Source: Microbispora hainanensis (lineage in GTDB: Bacteria; Actinomycetota; Actinomycetes; Streptosporangiales; Streptosporangiaceae). Taken from it: 64,000 nucleotides of DNA. Position numbers and translations under genes: made by a program. The stretch's first letter is position 1. Each line of letters starts with the position of its first letter. A model generated the notes under the pieces. That model did no database searches and was not told the origin of the DNA. It saw only the letters and a program-made list of their open reading frames with translations. Of this stretch, positions 15,807 through 23,281 are shown in pieces. The stretch spans positions 2,294,001 through 2,358,000 of the forward strand of contig NZ_CP108086.1 of assembly GCF_036186745.1 (NCBI RefSeq), given 5' to 3'.

Positions 15807-16222
15807 CACCGGGACGTCGCCTGTGCGGCGGCTGCGATGGGGTCGACCTTGAGCAGCGCCCAGACGGTACGGCCGGCCTGGTTGCCGTACACGCCCCAGT
15901 TGTCGGCCAGGTTGGCGACCAGCAGCAGGCCGCGGCCACCCTCGTCGTCGCTGGGCCGGACGAGCCGGGGAACTTCGAAGCCGCCTTCGTCGGTGACGCC
16001 GAGCCAGACCTGATCGGGCTCGGCCTGGATGCTGACGATGAACTTGCCGCCGAACCGGGCCGAGGCGGTGTGCCGGACGGCGTTGGTCGCCAGTTCGCTC
16101 ACGATGAGTTCGGCCGACTCGACGACAGGCCAGACGCCGAGGGATGCGGTGATGAAGCGCCGGGCTTCGGTGACCGAGGCAGGACGGCCGAGGAAGTGCC
16201 GGGACAGGCGCCAAGGGGCCAC
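15806..16222 (-). CDS. GHKL ATP-binding protein of the AICE
   Basis: 138 residues from GTG at 16222. HATPase_c_2 motifs: N-box LIVSELATNAVRHT, G1 VTDEGGFE and G2 GGRGLLLVANLAD. It is the same stand-alone regulator class as the host genes at 1015 and 3085. The operator motif at 16241-16255 lies directly upstream, and the XRE/DUF5753 gene at 16320-17162 is the next gene upstream. This combination is a frequent regulatory set in Streptosporangiales. Confidence 0.82.
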   Translation of the reverse strand: MAPWRLSRHFLGRPASVTEARRFITASLGVWPVVESAELIVSELATNAVRHTASARFGGKFIVSIQAEPDQVWLGVTDEGGFEVPRLVRPSDDEGGRGLLLVANLADNWGVYGNQAGRTVWALLKVDPIAAAAQATSR

Positions 16223-16240
16223 GGGGACACGCTCCGTCGT

Positions 16241-16255
16241 ATAGGGGGCTAGACA
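16241..16255. promoter_or_regulatory. CTAGACA-type operator upstream of the AICE ATPase gene
   Basis: ATAGGGGGCTAGACA, 19 bp before the GTG of the ATP-binding protein gene. It contains the CTAGACA half-site of the element's shared motif. Confidence 0.5.
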
Positions 16256-16319
16256 TGCCTACGAACAGGAGCGTATGACCACGCTAGAAGCATCTCAAGG
16301 AATACAGCGCATAAATGCG

Positions 16320-17162
16320 TCAGTTGTTGAGCTGCTTCGCCAGCTCCCGGAAGTCCGACGCGATCTCACCCAGCAGCGCCCGCAGCTCATCCCCGTACAC
16401 CGCCGTCCCCGCAAACGCCTCAAACGCCTCTTCATGAGCGCCGATCTCGGACGCCTCCGTCAGCGTGAGGTCACCGGTCAGGCTCTCCACCACGCTCACG
16501 GACCCATCGAAGATGGTGAACCCGTGCAGCGGGAAGGCCGGCGCCTCCGTCTTCCATGGCACGACCCCGAGCCGGACATGCGGCAACGTTGACACCTGGG
16601 CCAACCGGTCGAGCTGGGCCAGCATCAACGATGGAGACCCTGGCCAGGTACGCACCGCGCCCTCGGTGAGCACAAAGGCGAACCGCCGGCCATCATCAAA
16701 CAGAACCGCTTGAGCATCGACTCGTGCGGCGGCGGCTTTGGCCGCATCGTCCTCATCGACATCTCGGCCGAGTGCCACCGCCAGCCGCGCATACTCCGCT
16801 GTCTGCAACAGTGCCGGGATCATCGCCGAGGAGAAGACCGCTATCCACTTCGACGAACGCACCCGCGCAGCGTCCGCTGCTTCCCGGCCAGCCAACCCAC
16901 CCTTCAGCCGGGACACCTCATCACGCAGTCGCACGAGCAGCATGTCCAACTCGCGCCGCGCGTCCTGGTCGAGGTCAAGAGCTGCGGACACCCGATCAAC
17001 CGTCTCCGGAGTCGGTAACAGCCGCCCCGTCTCCATCCGCGAGATCGTCGGCTGCGCCACCCCGGCCCGCAGCGCTAAGTCCTTACCCGTCAGCCCCGCA
17101 TTCTTACGAAGCCGCCGCAGTAGCTCACCCAGCTCCCGAAGCCGGTCTCTCCGGTCCTCCAT
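16320..17162 (-). CDS. XRE-family regulator with DUF5753 domain (AICE)
   Basis: 280 residues from ATG at 17162. The HTH occupies residues ~8-65 (LRRLRKNAGLTGKDLALRAG, VAQPTISRMETGRLLPT), followed by the DUF5753 region (SKWIAVFSSAMIPALLQTAE, YARLAVALGR). It is the only classical DNA-binding regulator in the right half of the element and so is the first candidate for binding the TGTCTAGGG sites; the HTH protein at 14542 is the alternative. Confidence 0.88.
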   Translation of the reverse strand: MEDRRDRLRELGELLRRLRKNAGLTGKDLALRAGVAQPTISRMETGRLLPTPETVDRVSAALDLDQDARRELDMLLVRLRDEVSRLKGGLAGREAADAARVRSSKWIAVFSSAMIPALLQTAEYARLAVALGRDVDEDDAAKAAAARVDAQAVLFDDGRRFAFVLTEGAVRTWPGSPSLMLAQLDRLAQVSTLPHVRLGVVPWKTEAPAFPLHGFTIFDGSVSVVESLTGDLTLTEASEIGAHEEAFEAFAGTAVYGDELRALLGEIASDFRELAKQLNN

Positions 17163-17226
17163 GCTTAGCGTTCTATCATGCAGGGATGGTGCCCCTCGTG
17201 ATCGATCCTGCTGATGAGTGCCGAGA

Positions 17227-18372
17227 TCACGGATAGTCCATATTCGTGTGCAAATCCACCAAATACGAAGTGCGATCAAGCAGTTCATCGAAAGAGTCAC
17301 CATCGATCGCCGAACGTACCTCGTTGTAAAATTCGTCATCGTAGCGCACATCCAGTCCGGCCGCGGCCCACTGCATGCCGTGATATGCGGGACCGGTCTC
17401 AAGCCATGCGTCGAAAGAATCGAATAGCTCGCAGATCTGGCGATAGTCTGACGCAGCTATTGGCACAAAATCGAAATGAGGGCTTTCGCGAATGTCGCTC
17501 AACATGGCAGGAAGCCAGCCAATGCTCGGTATGTAGAACCCGATGGCCCCCTTTGATTTGTCGAATCCCCCGTGTGCATATGTATTGCGATACTCCTCCG
17601 AAATTTCATTCAGCTTGTCATGGAAGTTCTTAGCGTCCTTGTTTGAAGTGATATCGAACACGGTCTTGAACTTCTTGGACCACCGATCTCCCATGAAAGT
17701 TAGAAAATCTTCCCCGATTACTGCTCTGTCTGTGAATGGTGCAATCAGGACAAGTATGTGCTCCAGTAGGCTGAAGTAGGATGAGACCATTGCTACGGTG
17801 TTGTAGAACGCCTCTGTCTCATGTTCGAAGATGTAGTTCGCTCTTTGTCGCCGCCCGTTGCCCTCATATGCAAGGCTCGCACCCTCTCGAAAGTATTCAT
17901 ATGAATCGCGGAGTCGATATCTCTGATTGCGAACGATCACGCGGCCCTGTTGTAACTCCGACATCGCCATCGGTCGTAGAACATCGCGCTCTAGTACCCG
18001 TTGCGCCTTTGCCAATCGTCCCACTATCTTCTGAGTGATTTGGGCGGCAATCTCTGTATCTGGCGCTATGGCTCTGTCTATGTAGAGACGAAGACCAAAT
18101 TTCTCTGAAGAAAGGACGCAGCGAGCTCCTTCGAAAGCGAAGGGAAATGCCCATGCGACTTTTTCCGCGCGACCGTAATTCTCGCACCCAAGGGCCTGTA
18201 GTATCAAATAGATTAGACCTGGGACTGGTAGAATCTCTCTTGAGACGCTTACGCGAAATTCGGATGTGGATTCTTTCTTGATGGTTTCAGGAGTGGCGAT
18301 ATCGAAATCTCTGAGGACTTGTCTCATTCTTCTCAAAGCCTGCGGACTGATCTGCAGAGTTTCTGGGCGCAT
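17227..18372 (-). CDS. Low-G+C HEPN-motif protein of unknown function
   Basis: 381 residues; base composition is visibly more A+T-rich than the surrounding genes. The protein is largely helical. Near residue 260 it carries EEYRNTYAHGGFDK, a fit to the HEPN nuclease motif R-x4-H (R-NTYA-H). The N-terminal half (SEFRVSVSREILPVPGLIYL, LILQALGC) is unassigned. HEPN proteins are metal-independent RNases common in toxin and anti-phage systems. As a single gene on an AICE with foreign composition it is plausible defence cargo, but the function is not shown by sequence alone. Confidence 0.6.
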   Translation of the reverse strand: MRPETLQISPQALRRMRQVLRDFDIATPETIKKESTSEFRVSVSREILPVPGLIYLILQALGCENYGRAEKVAWAFPFAFEGARCVLSSEKFGLRLYIDRAIAPDTEIAAQITQKIVGRLAKAQRVLERDVLRPMAMSELQQGRVIVRNQRYRLRDSYEYFREGASLAYEGNGRRQRANYIFEHETEAFYNTVAMVSSYFSLLEHILVLIAPFTDRAVIGEDFLTFMGDRWSKKFKTVFDITSNKDAKNFHDKLNEISEEYRNTYAHGGFDKSKGAIGFYIPSIGWLPAMLSDIRESPHFDFVPIAASDYRQICELFDSFDAWLETGPAYHGMQWAAAGLDVRYDDEFYNEVRSAIDGDSFDELLDRTSYLVDLHTNMDYP

Positions 18373-18418
18373 CCAACTACTCCTGTAAACACTTTGCTGC
18401 TAGCTCTCAACGGGATTT

Positions 18419-18433
18419 GATGGTAGATCCGGT
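18419..18433 (+). repeat. Left 15-bp target duplication of IS481
   Basis: GATGGTAGATCCGGT, identical to 20441-20455 and directly abutting the element's TGTC terminus. Confidence 0.92.
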
Positions 18434-20440
18434 TGTCTAGTCCCACGACATGATTGACAGTTCTGTCCCACCACATGCTTGACGGGTGCCCTAGGAAACA
18501 TGACCGGCCTTGCGGGGCCGGGCCGCTTTGACGCTGCGGACGGGTTGAGTGGTGGTGCGGCGGACCACGCGGGTGTCGTCGGGCAGTTCGATCGTCAGCG
18601 TGGTGTCGCTGACGTGCACGGTCACGATGGCGCGGGCGTGGATGCGGACGAGGGCGACCTTCTGCCCGACGACCATGATGACCCCGCTGTTGCTGGCCAC
18701 CCGCTGCACGGTGACCGGCTCGGCCGAGGGCCTCGGTGGCGGCCCGGCCGGGCGGGCGTCGCGCAGGTGCCGCACCCGGTCCCAGCTGATCGGGTTGGGC
18801 CGGGTACGGAGCAGCTCGCGGGTGTCGGGGTCGAAGAACATCAAGGTGTGTTCCTCGATCCGGACGGTCACCCGCCGGCCGTTGAGGATCTCGGCGGCCA
18901 GCACGACGCGTCCGGCCAGGCTGACCGTGCCCGAGCGGCTGACGGTCCGATCCACCTCCACAGCGGTTCCCGGCTCGGCCGGCGGCAGCGGCGCCGACCC
19001 GGCCGCGCGTCCCCCGGCTGCGGCGAGCTTGGCCAGGTCGGCATTCGACAGGTGCGAGCGGAAGCTCTTGATCCGCACCCCGGCAACCAGCAGGTGGATG
19101 ACGTCGGTGTCGGCCCAGAACGTCACCATCACCCCGGCCCGGTCGGGGCCGAGCCAGAACTGGCGTCCCGCCACGAACATGTTGCCGCTGGCGGGGACGA
19201 CGCGGTCGAACTCCACCGGCCCGCCCGACCACGCCCTGACCGGCTCCTGGTCGGCGATCGCAGGCGCGTCTCGCCGATCGGGGACGTGCGTCGGCGCGGG
19301 AACCTCCGGTGCTGGTGCTGGTGCTGGTGCTGGCTGCGGCGGGGCGGCCTGGCCGTCGATCGCCTTGAGCGCGCCGGGCAGCCGCAGCGGCAACAGCTCC
19401 TCGCGGGGGTCGGCCGTGGGCGTGAACCGCTCGGCCGGGCAGGCCATGCCGATCGCCTGATGCGGTCGCCGGGTGTTGTACTCGGCTACCCAAGCGTCCA
19501 CCGCGGCCTGCGCCGCCGCCAGGTCCTCGAACGGCACGGCGTCGTCCAGCAGCTCGCGGCGCAGCGTCTGGTGGAACCGCTCGACCTTCCCCGTCGTGGT
19601 CGGCGAGCGCGGCTGAGTCAGCCGATGCGCGATCCCGTTGTCCCGGCAGATCCGGTCGAACAGCACCTCCCCGCCCTTGCCGAACCGATCGGTGAACTGC
19701 TTGCCATTGTCCGTCAACACCTCCTCCGGCACCCCGAACCTCTGCAGCGCCTGGGCGAAGGCCAGGCACACCGCCCGCCCGGTCGGACGAGCCACCACAG
19801 ATGCGATCACGCAGTAACGCGAATGGTCGTCAACCCCGGTGACGACCTTCGCCTCGGTGCCGTCGGCCAGGAACACCCCGCCGACGATGTCCATCTGCCA
19901 CAGCTGCATCGGCGCAGGGCGCTCCCACCGCAGGTAGTCCTCCCGGCGCTTGCGCCGCTGCCGAGGACTCACCAGGCCATGGCGCACCAGCGCCCGATAC
20001 ACCGCCATCCGCGACGGCACCGGATCCACCCCCAGGCGCTTTGCCTCGTGCACCAGCCGGACAGGACCCCACCGCGGATGCTCACGCCGCAGCTCACACA
20101 CCACCGCCTCCACCTCCGGCGATAACTGCGACGGTGACGTCTTCGGACGGCGGGAACGGTCGACCAACCCCGACAAACCCGAATCCCGATAGCGGCGCAG
20201 CCAGGAATGCATCGTCTGCCGCGACACCCCGACCTGAGCGGCGGTCTCGCTCACACTCGCTCCGGCGAGGACCGCCAAAACCGCCCGATAACGCTGTTCG
20301 ACAACGGACAAATCGACCAGGGCCAATCCCGGCCTCCTGACGCGCGCCACCCGCAAACGACGCACGAAAGATCGACCGAAAACGGCACCTGTCAAACATG
20401 TCCTGGGACTGATGTGTCAAGCATGTCGCGGGACAGGACA
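18434..20440 (-). mobile_element. IS481-family insertion sequence, 2,007 bp, with exact 15-bp target duplication
   Basis: Both ends begin TGTC and carry two tandem copies of a GTCCC-N2-GACATG-N-TTGAC-type repeat with a 24-bp period: at 18439-18482 on the left, and inverted near 20391-20436 on the right. The 15-bp flanks are identical. Removing the element and one copy restores a continuous sequence. This matches the long target duplications of the IS481 family and implies a recent insertion into the AICE. Confidence 0.92.
18491..20326 (-). CDS. IS481-family transposase with long C-terminal extension
   Basis: 611 residues from a TTG at 20326 placed 6 nt after AGGAGG; an ATG at 20395 lies nearer the terminus. 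An N-terminal HTH (GASVSETAAQVGVSRQTMHS) precedes the rve integrase core: LWQMDIVGGVF (D), VLTDNGKQFTDRFG (D) and TTGKVERFHQTLRREL (E). After a PAPAPAPAPE linker encoded by repeated hexamers comes a ~240-residue extension of beta-rich repeats (GRQFWLGPDRAGV, GRVVLAAEIL, GQKVALVRIHA), atypically long for the family and possibly DNA-binding. Confidence 0.93.
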   Translation of the reverse strand: MALVDLSVVEQRYRAVLAVLAGASVSETAAQVGVSRQTMHSWLRRYRDSGLSGLVDRSRRPKTSPSQLSPEVEAVVCELRREHPRWGPVRLVHEAKRLGVDPVPSRMAVYRALVRHGLVSPRQRRKRREDYLRWERPAPMQLWQMDIVGGVFLADGTEAKVVTGVDDHSRYCVIASVVARPTGRAVCLAFAQALQRFGVPEEVLTDNGKQFTDRFGKGGEVLFDRICRDNGIAHRLTQPRSPTTTGKVERFHQTLRRELLDDAVPFEDLAAAQAAVDAWVAEYNTRRPHQAIGMACPAERFTPTADPREELLPLRLPGALKAIDGQAAPPQPAPAPAPAPEVPAPTHVPDRRDAPAIADQEPVRAWSGGPVEFDRVVPASGNMFVAGRQFWLGPDRAGVMVTFWADTDVIHLLVAGVRIKSFRSHLSNADLAKLAAAGGRAAGSAPLPPAEPGTAVEVDRTVSRSGTVSLAGRVVLAAEILNGRRVTVRIEEHTLMFFDPDTRELLRTRPNPISWDRVRHLRDARPAGPPPRPSAEPVTVQRVASNSGVIMVVGQKVALVRIHARAIVTVHVSDTTLTIELPDDTRVVRRTTTQPVRSVKAARPRKAGHVS

Positions 20441-20455
20441 GATGGTAGATCCGGT
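20441..20455 (+). repeat. Right 15-bp target duplication of IS481
   Basis: GATGGTAGATCCGGT immediately after the element's terminal GGACA; identical to 18419-18433. Confidence 0.92.
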
Positions 20456-20486
20456 GCATTGCCGAATCGCTCTTTTAGAGATCAAG

Positions 20487-20505
20487 GGCGGCGCTCCGCG
20501 CCGCC
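20487..20505. repeat. G+C-rich hairpin in AICE intergenic DNA
   Basis: 8-bp perfect stem GGCGGCGC/GCGCCGCC with a 3-nt loop, within the 250-bp gene-free stretch between IS481 and the two-gene module. The surrounding sequence is otherwise featureless. It may terminate the leftward transcript of the module at 20704-21829. Confidence 0.5.
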
Positions 20506-20703
20506 TCGCGGCCCGTCATCCGCTCGGCGGTCGGGCTTGCGGCCTGGGGGCCGGTCCCGACCGCCGACGGCCTGGGACCGCGCGGGAGGATTGCACCCAC
20601 ATCATGTGCACCGTATAGCCGCATCAGGCCGCTGCTAGCAGCATGTTTTCAAGACGCTGGAGTCTGGTTCTGTTGCGGCGACTCCTCCGCTACTCACACT
20701 TCC

Positions 20704-21249
20704 CTATGGCATCCGAAAGCGACCCAATTTTCGCCATTCCCGCAAGAACTCGTCATAGAGCTTATGCGCATCTTTGCGACTAACACCCCGCGCCATAATC
20801 GTCTTTATGATGCTCTTCTTCAGGAGCTTGCTCCAGATTTCCTGAAATCCTGTGTCTGGTATCTCGATTAGGATTCGGGTTGCATCCAGGCTACCGATAT
20901 ATCGGTCACCGGGCTTGCCGGCTTGAAGATACAGCGAACGCGCACTCAATATCTGATCAACGACGCCACCTCGATGCTCTATGCTAAATCTCACCACAAC
21001 AACAACTTCAACTGGTCTAACGAACTTTAAGACTAGTCCAACGTGATCATATGGCAGCTTCGCCCAGTTGACCAGCACTTCTCCTTCGCTCAAATAATGG
21101 TGAACTCGGATGGCCTCTTCAACATCGGGCCTACGGCGCGTATCTAGAATTATCAAGGGAATTAGGCGGCCGTGACCAACGCCCCCGGTGGCGATCGCAG
21201 CGTCAGAGATTACGTCTAACGGGGCAGGCAGTCGTTCACGCATCGTCAT
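20704..21249 (-). CDS. Unknown low-G+C protein, second gene of a two-gene module
   Basis: 181 residues from the ATG at 21249, preceded by GGCGGAG; a longer frame to 21315 overlaps the previous gene. No family is recognised. The central part is beta-rich (VGLVLKFVRPVEVVVVVRFS) and the C-terminus is a basic helical segment (EIWSKLLKKSIIKTIMARGV, SRKDAHKLYDEFLREWRK). Its start is 13 bp after the stop of the membrane protein gene, so the two form an operon. Composition is clearly more A+T-rich than the AICE backbone. Confidence 0.55.
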   Translation of the reverse strand: MTMRERLPAPLDVISDAAIATGGVGHGRLIPLIILDTRRRPDVEEAIRVHHYLSEGEVLVNWAKLPYDHVGLVLKFVRPVEVVVVVRFSIEHRGGVVDQILSARSLYLQAGKPGDRYIGSLDATRILIEIPDTGFQEIWSKLLKKSIIKTIMARGVSRKDAHKLYDEFLREWRKLGRFRMP

Positions 21250-21262
21250 CAACTCCGCCAGT

Positions 21263-21829
21263 CTATGTCGATTCTTTCCTATTAACCAGTATTGGAGCGA
21301 TATCAACAATCGCACCGACGCTGTCTTCTAGTTTTAATGTTAAATCTTCGACATTGCACTCCTTCAGCAACCCTATAGGGACAGTGAATCCGAGGGCGCC
21401 CGAAACGGCCTCGCGCGCGCCTAGCGGTACAGGAAGGTTTAAGAGGGATTCACCTGGCTCATTTTTAGCGAGGACTAAGCGGTTATCCTGTGGTATTTTA
21501 ACTACATGATTGGAGCCGTCGTTCCTGGAGTATCCAATCCATAATTCGGCTCTAACCAAAGCGTTATCCATGTCGGATGGATTGCGTACAATCAACGGAA
21601 AGATGTATCGGTGCGAATCATCTGCGGCTTCATAATATGACCGCCCTAGGTTGCCAATTAGGCTAATACTTCTACGCGCCTCTTGCTTTCGTGTCAAACG
21701 AAACTGTCTTTTTGCGGTCCTAGCACTAGAGATCGCGTAAATTGCCGCCACCCATGCCGCGGCAGCAGATGCAAATGAAAAGACCGCCTCGGGAGACGTA
21801 ACCCACGTAGGGAGTGAGATGCCGCTCAT
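21263..21829 (-). CDS. Unknown membrane-anchored protein, first gene of the module
   Basis: 188 residues from ATG at 21829. Residues ~13-33 form one hydrophobic segment (AVFSFASAAAAWVAAIYAIS), followed by a positively charged stretch (ARTAKRQFRLTRKQEARR), suggesting a C-terminus inside the cell. The remainder looks like a single beta-sandwich (YIFPLIVRNPSDMDNALVRA). No family is recognised. With the following gene it makes a two-gene, low-G+C cargo unit at the element's right end. Confidence 0.55.
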   Translation of the reverse strand: MSGISLPTWVTSPEAVFSFASAAAAWVAAIYAISSARTAKRQFRLTRKQEARRSISLIGNLGRSYYEAADDSHRYIFPLIVRNPSDMDNALVRAELWIGYSRNDGSNHVVKIPQDNRLVLAKNEPGESLLNLPVPLGAREAVSGALGFTVPIGLLKECNVEDLTLKLEDSVGAIVDIAPILVNRKEST

Positions 21830-22157
21830 TTCCTAATGTCTCTCCAAATACTATGCGCCCGACAGGCGTCAGGAACGACCGTCCCTGATCCGGGTTCAAT
21901 AGTCAAGACGTGCATACCCGTCTCTTGAGAGTGGCTCCTGCGAACGCGAATGCAGTCCGGTGATCGCTTGTCCTCCTCGCTGCCCTAGGCTCCCGGCCGT
22001 GCCCGCCGAGTCAAGGGCGCCTTCGGCGTCGCTTCGCGATCAGCTTCGCTGACCCTTGACACAGCGGTCCCGTCCTGGGGATCGGCAGCTACGAGGAGGA
22101 CGGGGGCAGAACAGGAGGCGGGCCGCGCCGGCAACGGTCCGGGGTAGGTCGCGGGCG
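21830..22157. other. Gene-free right end of the AICE
   Basis: No supported coding frame is seen. A long imperfect inverted repeat is bounded by TCAAGGG (22011-22017) and CCCTTGA (22053-22059), with smaller palindromic pieces inside. It could be a cis-acting transfer or replication site, but there is no direct evidence for that. Confidence 0.4.
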
Positions 22158-22254
22158 TGATCTCCGGGCCATTAGCGGGCCATTAAGGGCGGTCAACAGG
22201 GGGTACTCACGGTCACTCACGGGCCGCCTCTCGCCCAGGTCGGGGCCGTTGTCC
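22158..22254 (+). repeat. Right arm of the AICE, with GCCATTA pair
   Basis: 97-bp segment carrying GCCATTA at 22168-22174 and 22179-22185 (11-bp spacing) and ending in CTCGCCCAGGTCGGGGCCGT-type sequence. A diverged copy lies at 27550-27636. Position just inside the right attachment core and the shared heptamers suggest integrase arm binding. Confidence 0.75.
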
Positions 22255-22270
22255 TTGGTGAGCGGGCCGA

Positions 22271-22339
22271 TTTGCAAGCAGGAAGTCAGGGGTTCGAATC
22301 CCCTAGGCTCCACCAGCCAAAACGCCGCTTCCACGATCA
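22271..22339 (+). repeat. Right attachment core with tRNA-Ala 3' fragment
   Basis: 69-bp perfect copy of 4835-4903. Positions 22271-22315 duplicate the tRNA from the anticodon loop to CCA. The following hairpin (22321-22332 with 22342-22353) is also preserved, so similarity extends beyond the core. Confidence 0.95.
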
Positions 22340-22371
22340 CGGGAAGCGGCGTTCGTGCCATTAACGGGCCA

Positions 22372-22476
22372 TCAGCTCTCAGCACTGCTCTCCTTCTTGC
22401 CGTTGGCCGCCTTCCGGTCGGTCTCTACCCGGGCGCTCAGTGCGTCAGCGATTCTCTGGTCGGCTTGCGCTTGTCG
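22372..22476 (-). pseudogene. Integrase C-terminal remnant outside the right att site
   Basis: Reading leftwards from 22476 gives ADQRIADALSARVETDRK and then a Lys/Ser-rich tail ending in TGA at 22372. This matches the C-terminus of the AICE integrase (ADRKIADALSARVEAERD), with divergence and a longer tail. Similarity stops near 22476. A pair GCCATTA (22357) and GCCATCA (22368) with 11-bp spacing accompanies it. It is the 3' end of another, older integrase at the same tRNA site. Confidence 0.85.
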
Positions 22477-22558
22477 GCCTCGAAGTCCTGTGGAATCCGC
22501 TTTCCCGGATGAGCCTGTGGCTCAGTTGGCTCGTGATTTTGATGGCATGGCTGGGCGA

Positions 22559-23260
22559 TCAGTGGGCGAGTTGGTGGAGCCAGTCGCGGAGGAGGGCGGT
22601 TTCGGTCGGGCGGAGCGGGAGGGGGGCCCCGTCCGCGGCGGTGAGGGCGGCATCGAGGGCGAGGGCGCGGGAGGCGAGGCCGGGGTCGGTGGCCGGGGGC
22701 GGGTCGGTGGTGAGGGAGTCGATGAGGGTGTCGCGCATTCTCGTGGAGATCTCCGGGTCGCGGTCCTCGGCAGGCACGCAGATCAGCGACAGGGTGGCGC
22801 CCGTGACGGCGGCCAGCAAGAGGCGGGCGGCGAGGGCGGGGGGGATCCGGAGGCGGCCGGCGGTGGCGGCGCGGTCGAGGAACTTCAGTAGGAGGTCGTG
22901 GGCCCTGTCGGCGGCGGGTGGGCGGCGGCCGGGCCGGTCGGTGCCGTACATCAGCAGGTAGAAGGCGGGGTGGCGCAGGCCGAAGTCGACGTGGATGTCC
23001 CAGCCGCGGCGCATGTCGTCGACCGGGTCATCGGTGTGCGCCAGGGTGCGCTTCTCGGCCAGGTAGAGCTCGAAGGCGTGGATGGCCAAGGCCGCGAGGA
23101 GGCCGTCCTTGTCGCCGAAGAGCTGGTAGAGGGATGCGGCGCGGATGCCGGCCGCCGCGGCGACCGAGCGGGTGGAGACCGCCTGGGCGCCCTCCCGTTC
23201 CAGGATGTCGGCCGCTACCTCGAGGATGTGCCGCCGGGTACGGGTCTTCGCATCGTCCAC
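22559..23260 (-). CDS. TetR-family transcriptional repressor
   Basis: 233 residues from ATG at 23260. The N-terminal HTH is clear (RRHILEVAADILEREGAQAV, STRSVAAAAGIRAASLYQLF). The C-terminal ligand domain matches TetR_C of the WHG-like type (FYLLMYGTDRPG). It is divergent from the aldo/keto reductase gene. A strong palindrome (23282-23312) lies between them and is the likely operator, so it probably autoregulates and represses the reductase. Confidence 0.92.
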   Translation of the reverse strand: MDDAKTRTRRHILEVAADILEREGAQAVSTRSVAAAAGIRAASLYQLFGDKDGLLAALAIHAFELYLAEKRTLAHTDDPVDDMRRGWDIHVDFGLRHPAFYLLMYGTDRPGRRPPAADRAHDLLLKFLDRAATAGRLRIPPALAARLLLAAVTGATLSLICVPAEDRDPEISTRMRDTLIDSLTTDPPPATDPGLASRALALDAALTAADGAPLPLRPTETALLRDWLHQLAH

Positions 23261-23281
23261 GGTTGCAATGCTACGGCATTT

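Larger units (their letters stand above)
4835..22339. mobile_element. Actinomycete integrative and conjugative element (AICE), about 17.4 kb
   Basis: The borders are a 69-bp perfect direct repeat (4835-4903 and 22271-22339) beginning in the anticodon loop of tRNA-Ala. The unit length, core to core, is 17,436 bp. The module order is that of pSAM2-like elements: int and xis beside the left att, then a HUH replication initiator, a zinc ribbon, an FtsK-type transfer protein, two small paralogous proteins and a replication/excision activator-like gene. Cargo follows to the right end: AbiJ-like, PP2C/HTH, GHKL ATPase, XRE, HEPN-like and a two-gene low-G+C module, plus IS1380 and IS481 insertions. 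Int, Xis, Rep and Tra all keep their key motifs, so the element may still be mobile. Confidence 0.93.

Noticed and set aside
18333..19769. A 478-codon leftward frame overlapping the IS481 transposase
   Set aside because: Out-of-frame shadow rich in Arg, Gly and Ala, running across the IS border; no motifs.
4835..22339. Possibility that the element is a prophage
   Set aside because: No capsid, terminase, portal or tail genes are seen; the int-xis-rep-tra set is that of an AICE.
22089..22385. A 98-codon leftward frame containing VEPRGFEPLTSCLQ
   Set aside because: This is the well-known false protein produced by reading antisense through the 3' end of a tRNA gene; here it runs over the att core.
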